This document shows positions 9,184 to 15,878 of a stretch of DNA of 33,179 bases, piece after piece. The stretch lies in NCBI GenBank assembly GCA_004298545.1, contig SCQX01000160.1, positions 1 through 33,179 of the forward strand, read 5' to 3'. This DNA comes from Candidimonas sp. GTDB taxonomy: Bacteria > Pseudomonadota > Gammaproteobacteria > Burkholderiales > Burkholderiaceae_B. Position numbers and translations under genes: made by a program. The notes under the pieces are model-generated. The model was not told where the DNA came from and ran no database searches. It saw only the letters and a program-made list of their open reading frames with translations. Numbering within the stretch: the stretch's first letter is position 1; the number at the start of each line of letters is the position of its first letter.

Positions 9184-9636
9184 CTAAGCACGAAACCAGC
9201 GTTTCAAAGCGCTCCACATCCGACTGATGAACGAAGTTGAGACCTCCGTTCTCCCGTGGCCCGCGTGCGCAGCTTGGTCTTTCTCCTTGTTGATCATAGC
9301 AATGAATCGGGCCTTATCTGCTCGGTCGCGTGACTGAATACGCGCAATTTGCTGGTGTGTCATACCTCTGGACCAAACGATACGATTGTCGCGAATCCAG
9401 TAGTGCGAACGGCACGTGTAATTCCAGTTGCCTATGGAGGGATGAAGGCTCACCAGCCCATTTTCTTTTCGTAGTTGCCACTCAATAGGAGAGAGAGGCG
9501 TCACCACTTTCTCCCCACACCCGCACGCGCAAAGATGAGACGCCGTCTTGTATTTTTCGCTGATATACAAGACCCCAGGTTCAAGAACCTTCGGGACAAA
9601 CTCCACGAATTGTGGCTTGATGGCATCCAACTTCAT
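9184..9636 (-). CDS. DUF6527 family metal-site protein of the Ubl operon
   Basis: About 150 residues. The core reads YISEKYKTASHLCACGCG, giving candidate metal ligands His34, Cys36, Cys38 and Cys40, then a conserved-looking TPLSPIEW and a second ligand set in NYTCRSHYWI (Cys75, His78). The pattern LYISxxYxTAxHxCxCGCG...TPLSPxEW is what I know as DUF6527, found beside bacterial ubiquitin-like genes. A peptidase or zinc-structural role is possible, but the reaction is not shown by the sequence. ATG 9636 starts two bases after the stop of the E1-like gene, implying coupled translation. The C-terminal 40 residues are basic. Family call is good; function is inferred from context only. Confidence 0.8.
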   Translation of the reverse strand: MKLDAIKPQFVEFVPKVLEPGVLYISEKYKTASHLCACGCGEKVVTPLSPIEWQLRKENGLVSLHPSIGNWNYTCRSHYWIRDNRIVWSRGMTHQQIARIQSRDRADKARFIAMINKEKDQAAHAGHGRTEVSTSFISRMWSALKRWFRA

Positions 9637-9638
9637 GG

Positions 9639-10850
9639 CTACGTCTCGACGGTGGTGTCTTGCCTTGCAAGGGAGGTCATATTGACGGAAAAAAGGATGT
9701 TGTATGTGTCGAAATCTACCTGATAAAAACCGCAGTACTGCTTCCATCGCATGACTGCAAGCTGAGCGTTCAGGGCGTTCATATCTGCCACTTGGATGTT
9801 CTGCTGATATAGCACATCTTCGTCACCATCATCCATTGGGACGCACTGCTCCAAGTGGTCGTGAGTCTCCGGAGTCGCGATGGTCACTCGGCAGCTACCC
9901 AGCAACTCCATGGACTGACCCGCTAATTGCAAATTCATCCCGACATCAATGAAAGGGATGCCTTGCGACAGGAGGTAGTCGAAGATGAGCCGGCGCGCTT
10001 CGCTCTTGTCCACGCAGACGAACACGAAGTTAAAACCTTGGAGTTCGCTAACGTTCGACGAGTCCAGATAGTGTGGATGGCTTTTCACGCCCCGATGCAT
10101 GGCGTCATACTTGGCTTGGAAGTATTGCGTTTTGGGCTGCCTCGCGTCGATTTCCTCCGCGGTAGCAGCACCGGGCGATCGGAAGGCATTGTGCTGCAAA
10201 TAGAGGTCGCCATCGAACAGATGAATCTCATGAATAGGCGTCTTCGCGAGTTGGTCGAGTACATAGGAGCCCGTGCCCCCTAAGCCAACAATGGCGACCT
10301 TCCCCATTGCTAGACGAGCAGACGTCGTCATAATTTCCGCCCTGGCCGACGCGGTGTCTATGTAACGGAAAACCGATGTTCCCTCCTCTGCGATGGTGAG
10401 GCGGCCTGTCTGCGCCGTAGCCAAAGGCTCTAAGACGCGAGCTTGAGCCTGAATCAGGTTCGCATAGTGCGTGACTTTCTGGTAATGATCCGGATACCCG
10501 TTAGTACCAAAGGGCTTGTTGGAGAAGCGATGGTCAATGGTGCAGCCGGGAAAGAGCTCTTGGCGGTTGTGTTCGTTTTCAAGTTGCAACATCCGAGAGC
10601 CATCGGCGAAGCAGGGATACTCACCCACCCACCAAACCTGGTGCGTATCGCCCCCGGAGTTGTCGGGCGGTACCACACGGCCACCATTTTGAAGATAAAG
10701 GCACACCATCGTGCCCAGCTTGATCTGCTTGTCAGCTGTTACATAGGGCACGCGGTGCACCAACAAGTGTTGCTGGCGCACTTCGACCTCATAGCCGGCG
10801 TCGACAAGCTGTTGCAGACCGGAGTCAGGAGCGGTTGGTTTTGATGACAT
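9639..10850 (-). CDS. ThiF/E1-like adenylyltransferase with N-terminal DUF6791 (candidate E2-like) domain
   Basis: 403 residues in two parts. Residues about 10-160 match the DUF6791 pattern: HQVWWVGEYPC at 70-80, PGCTIDHRFSNKPFGTNGYP at 101-120, then DHYQKVTHY. Residues about 180-380 are the ThiF/E1 Rossmann domain with the ATP-binding loop VAIVGLGGTGSYVLDQL (loop Gly 189-194) and the acidic strand end LFDGD (212-215). The end has NIQVADMNALNAQLAVMRWK, usual in E1-like proteins next to multiubiquitin genes. E1-like enzymes adenylate the C-terminus of a Ubl. Cys80 and Cys103 are candidate reactive residues in the N-domain (inference). ATG 10850 lies inside the Ubl gene, overlapping it by 26 bases. 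Confidence 0.88.
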   Translation of the reverse strand: MSSKPTAPDSGLQQLVDAGYEVEVRQQHLLVHRVPYVTADKQIKLGTMVCLYLQNGGRVVPPDNSGGDTHQVWWVGEYPCFADGSRMLQLENEHNRQELFPGCTIDHRFSNKPFGTNGYPDHYQKVTHYANLIQAQARVLEPLATAQTGRLTIAEEGTSVFRYIDTASARAEIMTTSARLAMGKVAIVGLGGTGSYVLDQLAKTPIHEIHLFDGDLYLQHNAFRSPGAATAEEIDARQPKTQYFQAKYDAMHRGVKSHPHYLDSSNVSELQGFNFVFVCVDKSEARRLIFDYLLSQGIPFIDVGMNLQLAGQSMELLGSCRVTIATPETHDHLEQCVPMDDGDEDVLYQQNIQVADMNALNAQLAVMRWKQYCGFYQVDFDTYNILFSVNMTSLARQDTTVET

Positions 10851-11100
10851 TGAAGCTCATCCCATTTTTGATTACAGTCTTTTGGCCCGGAGCCAGAGTA
10901 CCGTCATGACCATGCGGGGTCGCGTAGGTGACGGAATAAAGGATGTCGAACGGGCCGGCGGGAAAGGCAAGGCGGACCACCTGCTCGTACGTCAGATGAT
11001 GGTCCGACACCGTCTCCTGTTGGGCATTGATGACGACGTCGTACGTTTTTCCCTTGCCGGGCGCGGCGACAGTTTGTTCAGCGGAATGCTCGGGGTTCAT
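10825..11100 (-). CDS. Multiubiquitin-domain (Ubl, beta-grasp) protein
   Basis: 91 residues holding one multiubiquitin-family domain: KTYDVVINAQQETVSDHHLT, YEQVVRLAFP, a YSVTYA strand, GTLAPGQ and KNGMSFNV. This is the Ubl class encoded beside E1-like ThiF proteins in bacterial ubiquitin-like operons. The protein ends FNVIKTNRS, so there is no C-terminal Gly-Gly. The start is fixed at ATG 11100 by AAGGAAAAGG just upstream; an in-frame Met at 11142 lacks such a site. A 15-residue linker precedes the domain. It is the first gene of the operon and overlaps the E1-like gene, so the three proteins are probably made in fixed ratio. Confidence 0.87.
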   Translation of the reverse strand: MNPEHSAEQTVAAPGKGKTYDVVINAQQETVSDHHLTYEQVVRLAFPAGPFDILYSVTYATPHGHDGTLAPGQKTVIKNGMSFNVIKTNRS

Positions 11101-11169
11101 AACCTTTTCCTTGTAAGAAAGCACTTCAAGGGGCAGAAGCATCTGCGGCCCCTACGTTTTTGGAACGTA

Positions 11170-11189
11170 TCGTTATATTAATCTAACGA
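11170..11189. promoter_or_regulatory. Candidate XRE operator (inverted repeat)
   Basis: TCGTTA and TAACGA form perfect 6-bp arms around an 8-base spacer. The site overlaps the predicted -10 of the Ubl operon and lies just upstream of the predicted xre promoter, so one bound repressor could control both. Confidence 0.45.
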
Positions 11190-11204
11190 ACTTATCTCCG
11201 TCAA
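11176..11204 (-). promoter_or_regulatory. Candidate promoter of the Ubl operon
   Basis: On the minus strand a -35 TTGACG (11199-11204) stands 17 bases from TTAATA (11176-11181); an 18-base spacing gives TAATAT. The -10 is weak. The inverted repeat 11170-11189 covers it. Confidence 0.35.
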
Positions 11205-11207
11205 CTA

Positions 11208-11237
11208 TTGTTATATGGATCGTTTTTGACATAGAAT
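11208..11237 (+). promoter_or_regulatory. Candidate promoter of the xre-immA pair
   Basis: TTGTTA (11208-11213) and TAGAAT (11232-11237) are separated by 18 bases and lie about 40 bases before the xre ATG. A TTGACA also occurs at 11226-11231 but has no suitable -10. Confidence 0.4.
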
Positions 11238-11275
11238 CCCTTGATGAGGAGCATCTCGTTGGCTAGGAGCAGGCA

Positions 11276-11614
11276 ATGTCTCTAGGTGCCAAACTGACGG
11301 AGTTGCGCCTGCGTAAGGGCGAATCCTTGCAAGACGTTGCCAGCGCGGCGGGCGTGTCCAAGACGCACATATGGCATATGGAGAAGGGCAACAGTGGGAA
11401 CCCGTCTCTGGAGCTAGTTCGCAAGTTGGCCGAGCACTTTGCTGTACCGGTGTCGTACTTGGCAGGAACCGGCGACGAATCCACACTCGAGGACGTCGAG
11501 GCGCAACAGTTTTTCCGGGACTTCAAGTCCCTATCGGAAGCTGAACAGGATGTTTTGAAGCAAACGCTGCAGCTTTTTAAAAGCAAGAAGGGACAGGCAG
11601 ATGGTTCAACTTGA
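11276..11614 (+). CDS. XRE-family transcriptional regulator
   Basis: 112 residues. An N-terminal helix-turn-helix covers about residues 5-62 (LTELRLRKGESLQDVASAAG, then VSKTHIWHMEKGNSGNPSLE), followed by a short C-terminal region with LEDVEAQQFFRDFKSLSEAE. AGGAG at 11265-11269 precedes the ATG. The stop overlaps the start of the ImmA/IrrE gene by 14 bases. XRE repressors paired with ImmA-type proteases are usually inactivated by cleavage. Here the repressor would be expected to control its own gene and the divergent Ubl operon; that target is inferred from layout. Confidence 0.92.
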   Translation: MSLGAKLTELRLRKGESLQDVASAAGVSKTHIWHMEKGNSGNPSLELVRKLAEHFAVPVSYLAGTGDESTLEDVEAQQFFRDFKSLSEAEQDVLKQTLQLFKSKKGQADGST

Positions 11615-12401
11615 CCTTATTGAACTTGCTGACCTTGTTCGGCCAGAGCAGGTTGCTGCAGAAATTCTTAGGCAGAATCCACAACTCCCAATCCCGGTAC
11701 CCATCGAGGAATTAGCGCGCCTAGCAGGAATTTCGAAGATTGAGGCATTCAGCAGCGTCGGATTCGAAGGCGCTCTCGTGGCCAACGCGAACAAATCGGA
11801 GGGGGCTATCTTTTTCAGTTCTCTGAGCCCTCGACCACGCCAGCGATTCACAATCGGCCATGAGCTGGGACACTTTTTGCTCCCGTGGCATCGGCAGACT
11901 TCCTTTCAGTGCACAGCGGAAGACATAAGCTCACGGAGCAAAAAGGATTGGGAGATTCAAGCAAACCAATTTTCCGCAGAACTGCTCACGCCGGAGCCAC
12001 TGGTCAGGCGCTTGCTTCGCCCGCTCAAGGAGCCTGAGCTTGCTCACATTCTTCAGCTGCACAATGAGTTCGCGACTAGTTTTGAGATGACTGCTCGGCG
12101 GGTCGTGGAACTCAATGATTACGCTTGCGCGGTTGTCTTCTCCAAGAACAACGTTGTGCGCTACACAATTCGCAGCGAGTTCTTCACAGAATGGCTAAGT
12201 GTTCGAAAGGGGGACAGGCTACCTGCTCAGAGCCCTAGTCGTAACTCCGTTAGTGATCCGGCAGAATGGCACGAAATTGAAGCTTATTGGTGGCTTGCGG
12301 AACCGAAAGATCATACTTCTCAGCCGGAGACCATCCACGAACAAACTTTGGTGCAAGACAATGGCCACAAGGCAACGCTTTTAACCTACGAACCTGATTG
12401 A
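11601..12401 (+). CDS. ImmA/IrrE family metallopeptidase
   Basis: 266 residues. The zinc motif HELGH is at residues 87-91 (RFTIGHELGHFLLPW), with the third ligand probably Glu118 in WEIQANQFSAELLTP. The N-terminus PIPIEELA-like segment (IPVPIEELARLAGI) is typical of the family, and the C-terminal 100 residues form a separate, less conserved region that could sense a signal. Family members such as ImmA and IrrE cleave a partner XRE or DdrO-type repressor. The gene starts within the end of xre, so the two are co-translated. Its C-terminal extension makes it longer than a minimal ImmA. Confidence 0.92.
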   Translation: MVQLDLIELADLVRPEQVAAEILRQNPQLPIPVPIEELARLAGISKIEAFSSVGFEGALVANANKSEGAIFFSSLSPRPRQRFTIGHELGHFLLPWHRQTSFQCTAEDISSRSKKDWEIQANQFSAELLTPEPLVRRLLRPLKEPELAHILQLHNEFATSFEMTARRVVELNDYACAVVFSKNNVVRYTIRSEFFTEWLSVRKGDRLPAQSPSRNSVSDPAEWHEIEAYWWLAEPKDHTSQPETIHEQTLVQDNGHKATLLTYEPD

Positions 12402-12834
12402 GCTGATAGATATACTCACCAATCTGGAACTGGAGTTGAAGCCGGTCACCACCTATGAAGCCGAAGAGTGCTTCTTCGACGTATCCATAAAGTAGACAGG
12501 TTTTGGGGCTACCTAGTGAGGAACCGCTGCGTAGCAAGCTGAATAGCTGGCCACCTCATAGGCCGAATTAAAAAGCCCCCTTGTTTTGGTAGGGAAATTT
12601 CGTCACCCGGCGTTTGGCAAACTTATGCTTGAATCCGTCCCGAACGGCAAAGTTATGCTTACCGAGACAAGAATCCAGCGAATACGGCTCCTAGGAGAGC
12701 TCCGTAGTGGTCGGCAAGCTTATGCTTTATTTCGCGGCAAGGTTATGCTTAACGGCACATAGCGGCTTTTACCCCTGGCCCATTTTTCATTCTGGCAGCG
12801 GTTTGTGTAGTTCCTGTGTAATCGCGCCACCGCC
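12402..12834. other. Gene-poor stretch between immA and hsdM
   Basis: No complete gene is seen. The first part (12385-12495) is an open frame of 37 codons with protein-like composition (ELIDILTNLELELKPVTTYE) but no ATG, perhaps the remnant of a third gene in the xre-immA operon. The second part holds four direct repeats listed separately. The last 75 bases before the hsdM stop show no clear terminator. Confidence 0.6.
12616..12759 (+). repeat. Four direct GGCAANNTTATGCTT repeats, probable transposon end
   Basis: Copies lie at 12616-12630, 12646-12660, 12713-12727 and 12736-12750, all in the same direction, differing only at the two middle bases and one neighbouring base. The last is followed by AACGGCACA, so the minus strand reads TGTGCCGTT then the repeats. 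Multiple subterminal repeats with a TG...CA end are typical of IS21, Tn7 and Mu-like transposons. No transposase lies beside them and no opposite end was found in the window. Confidence 0.6.
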
Positions 12835-14313
12835 TCACAAATCGCCGTTTGACACTGGGGCCCCAAGCTCGTCAACCACCGACTGGAACGCCTCCAGCGC
12901 CGCCTGCAGGTTGTCGACGATGTCGGCGGCGATCTCGTCCGGCGGCGGCAGGTTGTCCACGTCTTCGAGGCTATCGTCCTTCAGCCAGAAGATGTCGAGG
13001 TTGAGCTTGTCGCGCTTCAGCAGGTCTTCCACCGCGAAGCGCTTGAAGCGCTCGACTTCGGTGCGCCGGGCCCGGTTGTCCGCGGCGTAACAGCTCACGA
13101 AGTCGTCGAGGTCGGCACGTGCCAGCGGGTTCTTCTTCAGCGTGAAGTGGTGATTGGTGCGGAAGTCGTAAATCCACAGGGCGCTGCTGTTGGGCGATCC
13201 GTCCGCGCGTGGGGGCTTCTTGTCGAAGAACAGGACATTCGCCTTGACACCCGGCTTATAGAAGATTCCGGTCGGCAGCCGCAGCAGGGTGTGGAAGTCG
13301 AACTGCATCAGCAGGCGCTTGCGGATACCCTCGCCCGCGTTGCCGGCCTCGAACAGCACGTTGTCCGGCAGCACCACACCCGCGCGCCCGTCGTCGGCCA
13401 GGATGGTCATGATGTGCTGCAGGAAATTGAGCTGCTTGTTACTGGTGGTGAACTTGAAGTCCTCGCGCTCGTAGTTTTCGCGCTCGGTGTCGAGCGCGCC
13501 ATCCTCGCCCACCACCGTAAAGCTGGATTTCTTGCCGAACGGCGGATTGGTCAGCACCACGTCGAAGCGCTCGCCGGCGTCGCTCGCCAACGCGTCCCGC
13601 TGCGCGATCGGGCTTTCGCCGTTGCCGATACCGTGCAGGTACATATTCATCGCGCAGAGACGCACCACTTCGGCCACGATGTCGTCGCCACTCAGCGATT
13701 CCTCACGCAGCTTGCGCTGGCGCGCACGGTCTTGGCTCTGCCCTTTCATGTGCTCGTAGGCTGAGAGCAGAAAGCCGCCCGTGCCGCAGGCCGGGTCGTG
13801 CACGGTTTCGCCGATCCTGGGCGCCACCACTTCCGTCATCGCATCGATCAACGCGCGCGGGGTGAAGTACTGTCCCGCGCCGGATTTCACTTCCTCGGCG
13901 TTGCGCTCCAGGAGGCCTTCGTAGATCGCGCCCTTCACGTCCACGCCGATGCCGATCCAGGTTTCGCCGTCGATCAATGACACCACGCGCTTCAGCTTCG
14001 CGGGGTCGGTCAGCTTGTTCTGCGCACCGCGGAAGATCGTGCCGATCAGGCCCTTCTCGCGCCCCAGCGCTTGCAGCGCGTGGCGGTACCGCTCTTCCAG
14101 CTCGTCACCCGCGAGCGGCGCCAATTGATTCCAGCGCCACTGCGCCGGGATCGTGGAAGCCTCGTTTAGGAGGTCATCGCGCTCCTGGTCCATCTTCAGG
14201 AACAGCAGGAACGTGATCTGCTCGACGTAGTCGCCGTAGCCTATGCCCTGGTCGCGCAGCACGTGCGCGTAGTTCCAGACCTTGCTGACGAGGGCGGAAT
14301 CGATGGTGCTCAT
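12835..14313 (-). CDS. hsdM: Type I restriction-modification methyltransferase subunit
   Basis: 492 residues. It transfers a methyl group from AdoMet to adenine in the sequence chosen by HsdS. The AdoMet motif DPACGTGGF is at 173-181 and the catalytic NPPF at 256-259, preceded by the family block GQYFTPRALIDAMTEVV. The N-terminal helical part is normal (KVWNYAHVLRDQG). Start ATG 14313 overlaps the hsdS stop in an ATGA, so translation is coupled. It is last in the R-S-M operon, not the usual position. Confidence 0.95.
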   Translation of the reverse strand: MSTIDSALVSKVWNYAHVLRDQGIGYGDYVEQITFLLFLKMDQERDDLLNEASTIPAQWRWNQLAPLAGDELEERYRHALQALGREKGLIGTIFRGAQNKLTDPAKLKRVVSLIDGETWIGIGVDVKGAIYEGLLERNAEEVKSGAGQYFTPRALIDAMTEVVAPRIGETVHDPACGTGGFLLSAYEHMKGQSQDRARQRKLREESLSGDDIVAEVVRLCAMNMYLHGIGNGESPIAQRDALASDAGERFDVVLTNPPFGKKSSFTVVGEDGALDTERENYEREDFKFTTSNKQLNFLQHIMTILADDGRAGVVLPDNVLFEAGNAGEGIRKRLLMQFDFHTLLRLPTGIFYKPGVKANVLFFDKKPPRADGSPNSSALWIYDFRTNHHFTLKKNPLARADLDDFVSCYAADNRARRTEVERFKRFAVEDLLKRDKLNLDIFWLKDDSLEDVDNLPPPDEIAADIVDNLQAALEAFQSVVDELGAPVSNGDL

Positions 14314-15878
14314 GCGGTCTTCTCGGTTCGTTTGCGCTGTAGCATTGCACTGTTTACGCGCTCGGCGGCGATGCGTTCCAGCAGCTTCGACGCCGGCTCG
14401 TCGTTCGTGTCCTGCGGCACCAGTTGGCCGGAGAACGCGGCTTTGAGGATGGATTGACGGAGCGCAGCAGCGTAATCAGATTCCTGCCGCTGTGATGCCG
14501 AGAGTCGAGCAGCTGAATCCGTTTGTGTGGCCACCCGTTCCGCAATCTCTAGCTGCTCTGACGCCGGAGGGAGTGGTACTGGCAAGGCGCGAATCTCAGC
14601 CAAATTCAGACGAGGTCGGCCTACGCCATGAACAGTTATCGCGGTACGGTCTCGTGTCGGTTGCGAATTCAGGAACGCCATCACGCATGGGCTGATCACA
14701 AACGGGCTCGGCTTAAAACGGATGCAGTCCGCTTTGACGATCGCTGGTCCCAAAGTTGAAGGCGCCATGCACGCACGCGGCAAGGTTTCTCCTAATGCCG
14801 CGAGCAACAAGTCACCCGCGAAGACGCGGTGCTTCTGCAGTCGAGCGAAATGTTCCTCAGAAATGTACGCGCGATCGTCAGAGAACATCCCATCCTTAAT
14901 GTTTTGGAGACGAACGACCCGAGGGCCATGCTCGGTGTAATGTTTTGTCTTCAGGTTTGCACCGAACGGTCCATCGGTTATTGCGTTCTTATCGGGTGCC
15001 GCGAGTTGTTCGAGCGAAGCCCACACCCACCCTTCCAGCAGCCCAGGCAAGTCGGTGGTGTCGGGCGGGGCGGGCTCCTTGTATTTCTGTTTCCAGCGGT
15101 CGTCGGTCGGCGTCTTGCCCTTGGCCTTGAGCTTGGCGAGTTCGGCCTGTTCCCACGCAGTGCGGCGGGCTTTCAGGATGCGGTCGAGCAAGGCCGCGCC
15201 GGATTCCACGGGCTCGCCGGCACGCTTCCGCGCTTCGCGCCAGTCGCGCGTGAGTTCGCCGGTGACGGCGGCCTTCAGCACCGACTGGCGGTAGCGCTCC
15301 ACCAGCTTCGCGACACGTTGCAGCGCCTGCTCGCCTTCATCGATGCGGCTGAACAGTTCGTCGATCTTGGAGACGATGCGGTCTTGTTCTGTGCGTGGCG
15401 CGAGCGGCAGGGGAATTGCCTCAACTGTGCGCGAAGAAAGGTGTTTGACCGTAACCGCCGATGTGTGGTCGTTAACGAGCTTCAGGTAACCCGGTAGCGC
15501 GTATGCCAAAAGACGCTTCGAATATAACGACTCGTTGGGAGCCACTTTGCACACGCGCTGATTCAACAGCGCGGGTGGCCCGGCCCAGAGACGACAGTTG
15601 AAGTCGCCATCCATGCCGATAACCAAGTCGCCCGTTTCGACTCGTGGTGCCCTGTCTGCCGATCCGTTGAAGTACGAGCTTGCATAACCCGGAACAACAT
15701 CGCGAATGCGAATGACGGGAACGCCTTGTTCGTTGTTGAAGCCATCGGAATCAAATGGGAATCCATTGACTACGGCCGCCACTTCGCCCAACGTCACGCG
15801 CTGCCAATGAGGGGCGGCCATTGTGAGAGCGTTTCCCTGAGCTTCGATCAGCTCATCAACCCGATGACCGAAACTCAT
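14310..15878 (-). CDS. hsdS: Type I restriction-modification specificity subunit
   Basis: 522 residues with the two-repeat layout of HsdS. The first target recognition domain covers about residues 25-155, followed by the first conserved helix (PLAPRTEQDRIVSKIDELFS at 158-177, then RQSVLKAAVTGEL). The second domain is about 275-430, followed by a second helix with LPPASEQLEIAERVA and RQSILKAAFSGQLVP. Each domain reads one half of a split DNA target. A linker rich in Lys and Pro lies near 255-275. Both ends overlap neighbours by ATGA: the hsdR stop at the start and the hsdM start at the end. Confidence 0.94.
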   Translation of the reverse strand: MSFGHRVDELIEAQGNALTMAAPHWQRVTLGEVAAVVNGFPFDSDGFNNEQGVPVIRIRDVVPGYASSYFNGSADRAPRVETGDLVIGMDGDFNCRLWAGPPALLNQRVCKVAPNESLYSKRLLAYALPGYLKLVNDHTSAVTVKHLSSRTVEAIPLPLAPRTEQDRIVSKIDELFSRIDEGEQALQRVAKLVERYRQSVLKAAVTGELTRDWREARKRAGEPVESGAALLDRILKARRTAWEQAELAKLKAKGKTPTDDRWKQKYKEPAPPDTTDLPGLLEGWVWASLEQLAAPDKNAITDGPFGANLKTKHYTEHGPRVVRLQNIKDGMFSDDRAYISEEHFARLQKHRVFAGDLLLAALGETLPRACMAPSTLGPAIVKADCIRFKPSPFVISPCVMAFLNSQPTRDRTAITVHGVGRPRLNLAEIRALPVPLPPASEQLEIAERVATQTDSAARLSASQRQESDYAAALRQSILKAAFSGQLVPQDTNDEPASKLLERIAAERVNSAMLQRKRTEKTA

